Below are positions 32,985-40,899 of a DNA stretch of 64,000 nucleotides, in pieces (the stretch's first letter is position 1; every line of letters begins with the position of its first letter). This stretch comes from Caulobacter mirabilis (lineage in GTDB: Bacteria; Pseudomonadota; Alphaproteobacteria; Caulobacterales; Caulobacteraceae): contig NZ_CP024201.1 in NCBI RefSeq assembly GCF_002749615.1, positions 3,162,001 through 3,226,000 on the forward strand, written 5' to 3'. The notes beneath the pieces were generated by a model that saw only the letters and a program-made list of their open reading frames with translations, was not told the origin of the DNA and searched no databases. A program made the translations under genes and the position numbers.

Positions 32985-33173
32985 ATGGCCCGTCAAGCCA
33001 AGTCCGGCGGCTCGCTCGAACGCGAAGTGATCGCCGCCGTCGTCATCCTCTACCTGGCTCTGTCGGCCGTCATGCTGGTCATCCACTACATGCAGCCCCC
33101 CGAACAGCCGACCATCACCTCCTCCACCTCCCCGTCGCACGAGGCGCACCGCGCCATCGACGCCGCCCGCTAG
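32985..33173 (+). CDS. Small single-span membrane protein
   Basis: A 62-residue protein: basic N-terminus MARQAKSGGSLERE, one helix VIAAVVILYLALSAVMLVIHY, then a Ser/Thr/Pro tail ending IDAAR. A strong ribosome-binding site (AAGGAGCG) precedes the ATG. It ends 15 bp before the CorA-type gene, so it may be a small partner of that transporter; family not recognised. Confidence 0.7.
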   Translation: MARQAKSGGSLEREVIAAVVILYLALSAVMLVIHYMQPPEQPTITSSTSPSHEAHRAIDAAR

Positions 33174-33188
33174 CCAACGGAGGCGCCC

Positions 33189-34124
33189 ATGATCACCGCC
33201 ATCGCCAAGACCCCGTTCGACGCCGGCATCCTCGACCGCGTCTGGCTTCGCCTGCGGCAGGGCGATCTCGCCGCGCGGCGCGAGACGCTCGACGCCCTGG
33301 GCTGCCGCTTCCCCGCCCCGTCCGAGGGCTACGAAGAGGACGACGCCTTCATCTATCTGCCGGTCTCGCCCCTGGTCCGCCGGGGCGACCACATCCATCA
33401 GGACACCGTCTATTTCGCGATCGGCGACACCATCCTGGTGACGCTCGAACCGGACGACGGCTTCCCGCCGTTCGACCGCGCCCTGGCCACCCTGCAACGC
33501 CGGCCGGAGCTGATCCGGACCGCGCACGGCGTCATGTACGCCCTGCTCTCGGCCATGAACTCGGCCGCCCACCAGATCGTCGAACTGGCCAGCAACGCGC
33601 TGGACGCCATGACCGGGCCGATCACCGAGATCATGGACGGAACCGATGAGAAGGGCCGCGAGCTGGGCGTCGGCGACATCGCCGGAGCGATGAGCCAGCT
33701 CAACGAGAACGAGGACCTGATCTCGCGCATGCAGGAAGGCCAGCTGCTGCTGGAACGCGCCGCGCGCTACCTGCGCAACGAGGTTGGGGGCTCGAATGCG
33801 GACCTCCGCCTATCGATCGAGACGCTGATCTCGGACATCCAGAGCGTGAAGGAGCACGCCGGTTTCGAGCACGACAAGCTGCGCTACCTGCAGAACGCGG
33901 TGATGACCTCGCTGAACGTCAAGCAGAACCAGATCGTGAAGGTGTTCACCATCATCACCGCGGTGTTCCTGCCGCCGACCCTGGTGGCGACCTTCTACGG
34001 CATGAACTTCGCGGTCATGCCGGAGCTGGCGTGGAAGCACGGCTTTCCGATGACCATCATCCTGACCCTCCTCGCGGCCCTGCTGCCGCTGGTCTACATC
34101 AAGCAGAAGGGCTGGCTTCGGTGA
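33189..34124 (+). CDS. CorA family divalent-metal transporter
   Basis: A 311-residue CorA-type channel. It has an N-terminal cytosolic alpha/beta domain, a long helix (KLRYLQNAVMTSLNVKQNQI), the first membrane helix (IITAVFLPPTLVATF) followed by the signature YGMNF, and the second helix TIILTLLAALLPLVYIKQKGW. GMN proteins move Mg2+, Co2+, Ni2+ or Zn2+. The loop after GMN lacks the usual MPE acidic pair apart from VMPELAW, which fits. Its stop overlaps the start of the next gene (GTGA). Confidence 0.92.
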   Translation: MITAIAKTPFDAGILDRVWLRLRQGDLAARRETLDALGCRFPAPSEGYEEDDAFIYLPVSPLVRRGDHIHQDTVYFAIGDTILVTLEPDDGFPPFDRALATLQRRPELIRTAHGVMYALLSAMNSAAHQIVELASNALDAMTGPITEIMDGTDEKGRELGVGDIAGAMSQLNENEDLISRMQEGQLLLERAARYLRNEVGGSNADLRLSIETLISDIQSVKEHAGFEHDKLRYLQNAVMTSLNVKQNQIVKVFTIITAVFLPPTLVATFYGMNFAVMPELAWKHGFPMTIILTLLAALLPLVYIKQKGWLR

Positions 34125-34795
34125 GGGCGGCGGCGTTGCTGCTGGGCCTCGCCGCGATGGCGAACGAGGCCCGGGCCGCCGGTGGAGCGCATGTGGTCGA
34201 CGACGCCGGGGTGGAAACGCCCGGCGTCTGCCACCTGGAGACCTGGGTCACGGGTCACGGCGCCGGCGACGGCTCCGTGACCCTGGCCCCGGCCTGCACG
34301 CGTACGGCTTGGCCCCGCGTCGAGCTGGGCGCGTCAGCCACGGTCGCCCGGTCCGGCGGCGCGGACGACACGACCTTCGGTCCGGCCGTGAAGCTGAACC
34401 TTCGGCCGCTGGAGAGCGGCCTGGGCCTGGGGATCATCGCCTCGGGAAGCTGGAGCGCCGACAGCGGGCGGCTGGAGTCCGCCGCCCTGCTGGCGCCGGT
34501 CTCCGTCGCACTCGGCGAGGGGACTCGGCTCAACCTCAACGCCGGCTGGCACTACAGCCGGACGGGCGAGCGGAGCCATCAGGCCTTCTACGGGGCCCAG
34601 GTCGAAGTCGACCTCGCTCCGGGCTGGTCGGCGATGGCCGAGGCCTTCGGTCACGACGACGGCCGGACCGGCGCCCAGCTTGGCCTGCGCTGGACGCCCG
34701 GCGGCGGGACCGTCGACCTGGACCTGCTCGCCGGCCGCTACCTGGACGGGGCGACCCGGGACGCGATCACCGTCGGGATCACGGCGCGGCGCTAG
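34121..34795 (+). CDS. Hypothetical exported beta-rich protein
   Basis: A 224-residue protein from GTG 34121, which overlaps the CorA stop by 4 bp. A short signal (MRAAALLLGLAAMANEARA) precedes GGAHVVDDAGVETPGVCHLE. The rest alternates hydrophobic and polar residues (VELGASATVARSG, LNLNAGWHYSRTGERSHQAF, GAQLGLRWTPGGGTVDLDLL) and ends ITVGITARR, like a small outer-membrane barrel. Coupling to the metal transporter suggests a role in metal entry or stress; that is inference. Confidence 0.72.
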   Translation: MRAAALLLGLAAMANEARAAGGAHVVDDAGVETPGVCHLETWVTGHGAGDGSVTLAPACTRTAWPRVELGASATVARSGGADDTTFGPAVKLNLRPLESGLGLGIIASGSWSADSGRLESAALLAPVSVALGEGTRLNLNAGWHYSRTGERSHQAFYGAQVEVDLAPGWSAMAEAFGHDDGRTGAQLGLRWTPGGGTVDLDLLAGRYLDGATRDAITVGITARR

Positions 34796-34799
34796 CGAC

Positions 34800-34877
34800 G
34801 GGGACATGCTCCGCGAAGCGGTGCGTGTCCCCGTGTTCCGGAGCGAGGGGACACGCACCCTGCGGGAGCATGCCCCC
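34800..34877. repeat. Palindromic repeat (REP-like), family C, full copy
   Basis: Four short blocks form nested inverted repeats: GGGACATGCTCC, GTGCGTGTCCCC, GGGGACACGCAC and GGAGCATGCCCC. The outer and inner pairs are complementary with one base missing. A half copy recurs at 36958-36988. Confidence 0.75.
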
Positions 34878-34893
34878 AAGACGGCGCCGCCGT

Positions 34894-34995
34894 GCGTGGT
34901 TCGAGACGCTCGCTTGAAGCTCGCTCCTCACTATGACGAATGCTGAGGGCGTCATGGTGAGGAGCGGCCCCTCCGGTCCGCGTCTCGAACCACGC
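34894..34995. repeat. Palindromic repeat (REP-like), family D
   Basis: Outer arms GCGTGGTTCGAGACGC (34894-34909) and GCGTCTCGAACCACGC (34980-34995) are perfectly complementary. Inside, GCTCCTCACTATGACG and CGTCATGGTGAGGAGC pair with one mismatch. With family C it fills the 270-bp gap before the aminopeptidase gene. Confidence 0.78.
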
Positions 34996-35069
34996 AACGC
35001 CCCGTTGCCCTCCGCTCCGGAAACCCGCATGGAAGCGTCAATCTCATTCCCATTCGGAGCCTCATCCGC

Positions 35070-36950
35070 ATGACGCCTTTCGTCCGGGCCCTGCTCGTCG
35101 CATCCGCCCTCGTTTCGGCCGTTCCGGCGCTGGCCCACGCCCGCGCCGAGGTCGCCCAGATCCTGACCACGCCGGACTCGGTCGACGACCGGTCCTACGC
35201 CCAGCCCCGCGTCGCGCGGGTGACCAACGTCGACCTGGATCTGGCCATCGACTTCGCGAGCAAGGGCGTCTCCGGCACGGCCGCCCTGGACGTCCTGGCC
35301 GCGCCCGGCGCCAAGGCCGTCGTGCTCGACGCCCTGGGCCTGAAGATCGAGAAGGTGACCGACGGCAAGGGCCGCGCCCTGCCCTGGAGCCTGGGCAAGG
35401 ACGACCCGGATGGCGAGAAGGGCGCGCCGCTGACCATCACCCTGAACGGCGCGAAGCGGGTGGTGATCACCTACCGCACGGGCCCCGATCCCCTGGCGCT
35501 GCAGTGGCTGCCGGCCGAGCTGACCGCCGGCAAGACCAAGCCGTTCCTCTACAGCCAGGGCCAGGCGATCCTGAACCGGAGCTGGATCCCGACCCAGGAC
35601 AGCCCCGGCGTGCGCCAGACCTGGTCGGCCCGCATCGTGGTGCCGGAAGGCCTGACCGCGGTGATGAGCGGCTTGCGCCTGACGCCCGAAGGCGAGCCCG
35701 CCGGCCCCGGCAAGCGCGCCTACCGCTTCCGCATGGAGCACCCGACCGCGCCCTATCTGATCGCCATCGCCGTCGGCGACCTAGCCTTCAAGCCGCTCGG
35801 CGCCCGCACCGGCGTCTACACCGAGCCGGCGATGATGGACCGCGCCGCCGCCGAACTCACCGACACCGAGAAGATGGTCGAGGCCGCCGAGCGGCTCTAC
35901 GGCCCCTACCGCTGGGGCCGGTACGACGTGCTGGTCCTGCCGCCGGCCTTCCCGTACGGCGGGATGGAGAACACCACCCTCACCTTCCTGACCCCGACCT
36001 TCATCACCGGCGACAAGGCCAACGTCGGGCTGGTCGCCCACGAGCTGGCGCACAGCTGGTCGGGCAACCTGGTGACCAACGCCACCTGGAACGACATCTG
36101 GCTGAACGAGGGCTTCACCAGCTACGTCGAGAACCGGCTGATGGAGGAGCTCTACGGCCCCGCCCGCGCCGAGATCGAGGCCGATCTCAGCTGGGACGAA
36201 CTGCAGCGCGCCATGAAGGAGCGCAAGCCGGAGCAGCTGACCCTGCAGGGTTCGGCCACCTCGGTGGAGTACATCAAGGGCGAGGCCTTCCTGCGTACGC
36301 TGGAGCACGCCGTCGGCCGCGAGCGCTGGGACGCCTGGCTGCGCGGCTACTTCGACCGCTACGCCTTCCAGCCCCAGACCACGGCCCGTTTCCTCGCCGA
36401 TCTGCGCGAGCATCTGGTGAAGGGCGACAGCGCGCTGGAGGCCAGGCTCCAGCTCGACGAGTGGGTCTACAAGCCGGGCATTCCGTCGAACGCCTACCAC
36501 AAGGCCTCCCCGGCCCTGCTGGAGGTCGACCGCCAGGTCGCGGCCTTCGTCGCCGGCGCGCCGGCCTCGTCGATCCCCGCCAAGGCCTGGACGACGCAGG
36601 AGTGGCAGCGGTTCCTGAACAACCTGCCGCGCAAGCTGACCCCGACCCAGATGGCCGACCTGGACGGCGCCTTCGCGCTGTCGCAATCGACCAACGCCTA
36701 CGTCCGCGCGGCCTGGCTCCAGCTGGTCGTCGCCAACCGCTACGAGCCCGGCCTGGCCTCGCTCGAGCAGTTCCTGACCGGCGTCGGCCGCGGCCTGTTC
36801 GTGAATCCGCTCTACAACGGGCTGATCAAGGACAAGGACTGGGGCCTGCCCCTGGCCAAGCGCTACTTCGCCGAGGCGCGCGGGACCTATCACCCGTCGC
36901 TGTCGACCGGCATCGCCAGGCGGATCGAGGCGGCCGAAGCGGCGAAATAG
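35070..36950 (+). CDS. Exported M1 family aminopeptidase
   Basis: A 626-residue zinc aminopeptidase with a signal peptide ending in ALAHA. The exopeptidase motif GGMENTTLTF is followed by the zinc site HELAHSW (His324, Glu325, His328) and NEGF, where Glu347 is the third ligand. The C-terminal helical region resembles the leukotriene-A4-hydrolase/aminopeptidase B branch. It removes N-terminal residues from peptides, probably in the periplasm. Stand-alone gene between REP copies. Confidence 0.94.
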   Translation: MTPFVRALLVASALVSAVPALAHARAEVAQILTTPDSVDDRSYAQPRVARVTNVDLDLAIDFASKGVSGTAALDVLAAPGAKAVVLDALGLKIEKVTDGKGRALPWSLGKDDPDGEKGAPLTITLNGAKRVVITYRTGPDPLALQWLPAELTAGKTKPFLYSQGQAILNRSWIPTQDSPGVRQTWSARIVVPEGLTAVMSGLRLTPEGEPAGPGKRAYRFRMEHPTAPYLIAIAVGDLAFKPLGARTGVYTEPAMMDRAAAELTDTEKMVEAAERLYGPYRWGRYDVLVLPPAFPYGGMENTTLTFLTPTFITGDKANVGLVAHELAHSWSGNLVTNATWNDIWLNEGFTSYVENRLMEELYGPARAEIEADLSWDELQRAMKERKPEQLTLQGSATSVEYIKGEAFLRTLEHAVGRERWDAWLRGYFDRYAFQPQTTARFLADLREHLVKGDSALEARLQLDEWVYKPGIPSNAYHKASPALLEVDRQVAAFVAGAPASSIPAKAWTTQEWQRFLNNLPRKLTPTQMADLDGAFALSQSTNAYVRAAWLQLVVANRYEPGLASLEQFLTGVGRGLFVNPLYNGLIKDKDWGLPLAKRYFAEARGTYHPSLSTGIARRIEAAEAAK

Positions 36951-36957
36951 CCGCTCC

Positions 36958-36988
36958 GGGGACATGCTCCCAAAGGGTGCGTGTCCCC
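36958..36988. repeat. Palindromic repeat, family C, half copy
   Basis: GGGGACATGCTCC (36958-36970) and GTGCGTGTCCCC (36977-36988) repeat the left half of the element at 34800. The right half has decayed into the 3' end of dusA, which starts six bases later. Confidence 0.65.
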
Positions 36989-36994
36989 GCTTCC

Positions 36995-38038
36995 CTAGAC
37001 CATCTCGGGGGACGCGAACGCTGCGCGATCATGTCCCTGCTTGGCCCCGGCCACCGCAGCCAACGCCGCGTCGATCACCTCCAACCCGGCGCCGGACTTC
37101 ACGCTCTCGACGGTAAGGATCCGGCGCCAGGCGCGAGCGCCGGGACGGCCGTGGAACAGGCCCAGCATGTGCCGGGTCATCCCCGACAGATGCCACCCCT
37201 CCGCCAGCCGCGCGGCGACGTAGGGCTTGTAGCGTTCGACCGCCTCGAACAGGTCGACGTCCTCCACCGCCTCGCCGAACACCCGCCGGTCGGCCTGCGC
37301 CAGCAGCGCCGGCTCGTGGTAGGCCGCGCGTCCCAGCATCACCCCGTCGACATGGCCCAGGTGCTCCTCCGCCGCGTCCAGCGACGGCACGCCGCCGTTG
37401 ATCACGATGGTCAGGTCCGGACGCTCGCGCTTGAGCCGATAGACCAGCGGATAGTCGAGCGGCGGGATGTCCCGGTTCTCCTTCGGCGACAGGCCCTGCA
37501 GCCACGCCTTGCGGGCGTGGACCACGAACAGGCTCACCCCCGCCTTGGCCGACAGGTCGACCAGCCGGAACAGGCTCTCCTCGGGGTCCTGGTCGTCGAC
37601 GCCGATGCGGCACTTCACGGTCGACGGAATCTTCACGGCGTCGATGATCGCCGCCATGCATTCGGCCACCAGCTCGGGCTCGCGCATCAGGCAGGCGCCG
37701 AACCGGCCGCTCTGCACCCGGTCGGACGGACAGCCGACGTTGAGGTTGATCTCGTCGTAGCCCAGGTCCTCGCCGATCTTCGCGGAAGCGGCCAAATCCC
37801 TAGGGTCCGACCCGCCCAGCTGCAGCGCCACCGGATGCTCGACCGGATCGTAGCCCAGCAGCCGCGCGCGATCTCCGTGCAGCACCGCCCCGGTGGTCAC
37901 CATCTCGGTATAGAGCAGCGCTCGCCGCGACAGCACCCGATGGAACGCCCGGAAATGCCGGTCGGTCCAGTCCATCATAGGTGCTATACTAAGTAAATGA
38001 TGTTGATTTTTCAATGACTTCTCGTTATATTTCAACAT
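36995..38038 (-). CDS. dusA: tRNA-dihydrouridine(20/20a) synthase DusA, 5' end rebuilt by an integrated island
   Basis: A 347-residue FMN enzyme reducing uridine 20/20a in tRNA. It has APMMDWTDRHFR, LQLGGSDP, EINLNVGCPSDRVQSGRFGA with the catalytic Cys, and VVHARKAWLQGLSPKENR. The first 18 codons (MLKYNEKSLKNQHHLLSI) are strikingly A/T-rich and differ from the displaced native start MPNYQAHRLSV found at 50862. They come from the mobile element, whose att core covers the codons for APMMDW. The element thus keeps dusA intact but gives it a new start and probably a new promoter. Confidence 0.93.
   Translation of the reverse strand: MLKYNEKSLKNQHHLLSIAPMMDWTDRHFRAFHRVLSRRALLYTEMVTTGAVLHGDRARLLGYDPVEHPVALQLGGSDPRDLAASAKIGEDLGYDEINLNVGCPSDRVQSGRFGACLMREPELVAECMAAIIDAVKIPSTVKCRIGVDDQDPEESLFRLVDLSAKAGVSLFVVHARKAWLQGLSPKENRDIPPLDYPLVYRLKRERPDLTIVINGGVPSLDAAEEHLGHVDGVMLGRAAYHEPALLAQADRRVFGEAVEDVDLFEAVERYKPYVAARLAEGWHLSGMTRHMLGLFHGRPGARAWRRILTVESVKSGAGLEVIDAALAAVAGAKQGHDRAAFASPEMV
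37966..37984. repeat. Left attachment site (inside dusA)
   Basis: TCCAGTCCATCATAGGTGC, matching 50811-50829 at 17 of 19 positions including 13 identical in a row. On the dusA strand it encodes APMMDW. Host sequence lies to the left (dusA body), element sequence to the right. Confidence 0.9.
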
Positions 38039-38133
38039 CCAGACTCAACGATCGGGGCCGCGATTTTGCGACGTTCCGCGACCCTTTTCGCCACCGTTCG
38101 ACATCTCCCTGCACCGGTTTCGCACGCAAAAGA

Positions 38134-39246
38134 ATGGCCACCATCCTAAAACAGAAATCCGGCCGCTGGCGCGTCCAAGTCCGCCGCAAGGGTCGCTATC
38201 TGAGCGAGACGTTCAGCCTTCGCAAGGACGCGGAAGCCTGGGCGCGCCGCGTTGAACGCGACCTGGACGTGGGGCGCAAGCCCGTTCCGCGCAAGCTGGA
38301 GGGCATCCAGACCTTCGGCGACCTCATCGATCTGCATGTCAGCGACATGAGGAGCGTCGGCAAGGCGCCCGGCCGGTCGAAGAGCTACAGCATGGAGTTC
38401 CTCAAGCGACGGCTTGGCAGGATCCGCCTCGCCGACCTGGACCGGGAAACGCTGATCGACTTCGGCAAGGCGCGCGCCAAGGAGGGCGCCGGCCGCATGA
38501 CCTTGAGCATCGATCTTGGCTACGTCCGCACGTTGCTCGCCTATGGCGCCGCCGTCCACGGCCTGCCCTTTTCGCCAGAGCCAGTCGACCTCGCGCGCAT
38601 CGCGCTGCGTATGCTCGGCCTCGTAGGCAAGGGCGAAGAGCGCGACCGGCGGCCGTCCGATCGGGAGATCGAACGACTGGTCGAACACTTCCGCGGACTG
38701 AACAGCTCGACGATCCCGATGGGGCGCATCATCAAGTTCGCGATCGCCACGGCCATGCGCCAGGAAGAGATCTGCCGCGTCCTTTGGGAAGACCTCGACG
38801 AGCGGCACAAGATGCTGCTGATCCGCGACCGCAAGGATCCACGGCACAAGCGCGGCAACCATCAGAACATCCCGCTGCTCGATGTCAGCAGCTATGACGC
38901 CTGGGCGCTCGTCGAGGACCAGGCCAAGCACCTTGGCCACCGGAGAGGACGCATCTTCCCGTACAACAGCCGATCCGTCGGAACGGCGTTCCGTAGGGCT
39001 TGCCATCAACTACGGATCGACGACCTGCACTTCCACGATCTCCGGCACGAGGCTACGAGCCGACTATTCGAGGCCGAGTACGAGATTCCTGAAGTGTCGC
39101 TGGTCACGGGTCACAAGGACTGGAAAATGCTCCAGCGCTACACCCATATCCGGCCGCAGGACCTGCACGCGATCGGCGCGCGCCGGCGGGCTGCTCGGGA
39201 GTTGAGCTCCGCAACGCGGGGCGAGCAAGGCGGCCGTGACCGCTAG
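38134..39246 (+). CDS. int: Tyrosine recombinase (dusA-type integrase)
   Basis: A 370-residue phage-type integrase. The N-terminal arm-binding part is MATILKQKSGRWRVQVRRKG; a core-binding SAM-like domain follows at about 60-170. The catalytic residues are visible: Arg in ATAMRQEEI, the His-x-x-Arg box in HFHDLRHEATSRLF, His in GHKDWKML and the Tyr nucleophile in QRYTHIRP. ATG at 38134 fits the family start; an upstream in-frame ATG at 38014 would overlap the new dusA start. Its position next to the dusA att site identifies it as one of the dusA-specific integrases. Confidence 0.95.
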   Translation: MATILKQKSGRWRVQVRRKGRYLSETFSLRKDAEAWARRVERDLDVGRKPVPRKLEGIQTFGDLIDLHVSDMRSVGKAPGRSKSYSMEFLKRRLGRIRLADLDRETLIDFGKARAKEGAGRMTLSIDLGYVRTLLAYGAAVHGLPFSPEPVDLARIALRMLGLVGKGEERDRRPSDREIERLVEHFRGLNSSTIPMGRIIKFAIATAMRQEEICRVLWEDLDERHKMLLIRDRKDPRHKRGNHQNIPLLDVSSYDAWALVEDQAKHLGHRRGRIFPYNSRSVGTAFRRACHQLRIDDLHFHDLRHEATSRLFEAEYEIPEVSLVTGHKDWKMLQRYTHIRPQDLHAIGARRRAARELSSATRGEQGGRDR

Positions 39247-39283
39247 ACGCCTCCCCCGATCTGCCCTCCTTGAGGAAGTCGAG

Positions 39284-39460
39284 ATGAGTTTGGACAGAAC
39301 CCTGCGCCCCATCCGCAGCGCGGCGGATTTCGAGACCGCCCTGCGAGAGTACGACAGCTATTTCGAGAACGAGCCGGAGCCCGGCACCGAGGCCGCCCAG
39401 CGGTTCGAAGCGCTCGGTCTCCTGCTCGCGAAGTATGAAGGGGATCACGGCCCGATCTAG
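39284..39460 (+). CDS. Orphan HigA-type antitoxin N-terminal domain
   Basis: A 58-residue protein: RTLRPIRSAADFETALREYD, PGTEAAQRFEALGLLLAKYE, ending GDHGPI. This is the N-terminal, HTH-free part of HigA-like antitoxins, which normally continue into a Cro-type HTH. Here a stop codon comes right after the domain, and no HigB toxin or HTH follows. The ATG follows GAGGAAG. It may be a remnant, or a deliberate short form; it sits 37 bp after the integrase. Confidence 0.6.
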   Translation: MSLDRTLRPIRSAADFETALREYDSYFENEPEPGTEAAQRFEALGLLLAKYEGDHGPI

Positions 39461-39719
39461 CAGCCCGCGCCGTCTTTGCGGGAGCGCTATCCTCCCGCCA
39501 CGGACGGATCACCGACGCCTCACGTGAACAGCACCCTCCTCCGCATAATCTCGTTGGCGTCATCGCGCCGCGCCGGCCACGCCCCCACGATTACTACGTC
39601 TCGGCAGCGCTATGAGCGGACCTGCTTGCTCTCCGAGGTAGAGACATCGCCGTCGTCGATCACTGGCGCGGAGGTAGTGCCGCCTCGAAACGCGACCATG
39701 CCACTCCCTGCCCACAGCG
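39461..39719. other. Intergenic region after the HigA-like fragment
   Basis: A 259-bp convergent gap. I see no HTH-coding continuation of HigA, no HigB and no convincing hairpin. Short polypyrimidine and A/T patches only. Confidence 0.4.
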
Positions 39720-40340
39720 CTAGTCCTTCGCCGGCTCCCGCCAATAGCGCTCGTAGCGCCACTCGACCGGCAGCCCGACCTGACCCTCGTCACCCTTGTT
39801 CTCGACCCAATCGAGGAGCTTCTTCACGTCCTGGGCCGCGAAGTCATCCTTCCAGCCGGGACGGCTGATGATGAAGTCCTTGAAGCCGGCTGGCAGGGTC
39901 GGCGCCTGGGCGCCCCAATAGGTGAAGTTCCGCCCGACGAGGACACGATCCACACTCGTGTCGCGGTTGAGGTTTCGCTCATTAGCCTCGTCAGACCAGC
40001 TGTGCCGCGAGAGGGCCTGCTGGAAGGGCCCATCCTGTGTCAGGCGCGAGTAGATGTTGTCGCCGAAGCGCTGCTGCAAGCTGCCGTTCATGACGGGGCG
40101 CTTGCGCTTGAACTCGGCGTCTTCCCAGTAGTCGTTGAAGGTCAGGATGTCCTCGACCTCCATGACGAAGATCGCCTTGCCGTCTAAGCCTCGCTTTGCC
40201 GATCCTGTGCCAAGCACCCAGTCGCCCTTCTTCGCCTTTCGCCTGATGTGCGGCTTGCACGTGGCCAACGAGCACACGTTAAAAAACGGATTCGGCGCGA
40301 ACCCGTGATCCCATCGCACTACGTACGAAAACAGCGTCAC
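39720..40340 (-). CDS. Nmad2-like nucleotide-modification-associated protein
   Basis: About 206 residues from GTG 40340. The start LFSYVVRWDHGFAPNPFF is followed by CSLATCKPHIRRKAKKGDWV, LGTGSAKRGLDGKAIFVMEV, TFNDYWEDAEFKRKRPVMNG, QRFGDNIYSR and later DRVLVGRNFTYWG. These blocks match, as I remember them, the nucleotide-modification-associated domain 2 (Nmad2), an EVE/PUA-like family found with modified-base systems. It might read or process modified nucleotides. The next gene upstream, 11 bp away, is the Rossmann-like protein at 40352, so the two form a short operon. Confidence 0.7.
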   Translation of the reverse strand: MTLFSYVVRWDHGFAPNPFFNVCSLATCKPHIRRKAKKGDWVLGTGSAKRGLDGKAIFVMEVEDILTFNDYWEDAEFKRKRPVMNGSLQQRFGDNIYSRLTQDGPFQQALSRHSWSDEANERNLNRDTSVDRVLVGRNFTYWGAQAPTLPAGFKDFIISRPGWKDDFAAQDVKKLLDWVENKGDEGQVGLPVEWRYERYWREPAKD

Positions 40341-40351
40341 CGACAGGCCCC

Positions 40352-40786
40352 CTAGTGTCCTTTGTGCCGCGGCGTCGGCGGCGCCTTGCGCGGCTTGCCA
40401 TCCGGGTTGTTCCAGATGGTCTCGTCGCGGCAAATAGCGCCTTCGATTTCAGCGGCGTCGACGCGAACGGCCCCCTCACCGTACTGATGAATCGGAATGG
40501 GCAGCGTGTCGCCCGTGGCGGCGCCCGACCACACCGCGATAACTCTCTTGCCAAGCTTGCGTGCCAGCTCGGCGATCTCCACGATAACCTTGTCGCCGAT
40601 GGTTTCCGGGCAGATCAGGATCACGACGACGTCGGCTTCCTCGACGCAGTGCTCAAACTGGTCGACTGGATCCTTGTCGCAGACGACCTCTCCGCCCCCC
40701 GCACGGACCAGCTTCTTGATCTGCTCGATCTCAGGCTCGCGACCGGCAACCGGAACGACATAGACCTTCCTCAGCGCAGCGGCCAT
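40352..40786 (-). CDS. Small Rossmann-like protein (TIR or deoxyribosyltransferase-like)
   Basis: A 144-residue single-domain protein: LRKVYVVPVAGREPEIEQIK, then CVEEADVVVILICPETIGDK, VIVEIAELARKLGKRVIAVW and a C-terminal region ICRDETIWNNPDG. The order (strand, DVVVxL, xxEIxxA, GKRVIAV) is shared by TIR-type NAD hydrolases and nucleoside 2-deoxyribosyltransferases; the Glu in VEIAEL would be the catalytic residue in either. Given its neighbours, cleavage of a nucleotide N-glycosidic bond is an attractive but unproven idea. ATG at 40786 follows GGGAG. Confidence 0.55.
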   Translation of the reverse strand: MAAALRKVYVVPVAGREPEIEQIKKLVRAGGGEVVCDKDPVDQFEHCVEEADVVVILICPETIGDKVIVEIAELARKLGKRVIAVWSGAATGDTLPIPIHQYGEGAVRVDAAEIEGAICRDETIWNNPDGKPRKAPPTPRHKGH

Positions 40787-40899
40787 TTGCCGACTCCCCA
40801 ACGCCCATTGTTCACGACCTGTTCTATCCGCGTCGCCGAACCCCGTCCAGCCAGCTTGCGGCTCCTTCAGAATCCCGCGTTGATTGTAGCGCCACGGGG

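Noticed and set aside
35504..37996. 830-residue plus-strand frame spanning the aminopeptidase and dusA
   Set aside because: It is a shifted frame of the M1 gene that continues antisense to dusA; no domain is visible.
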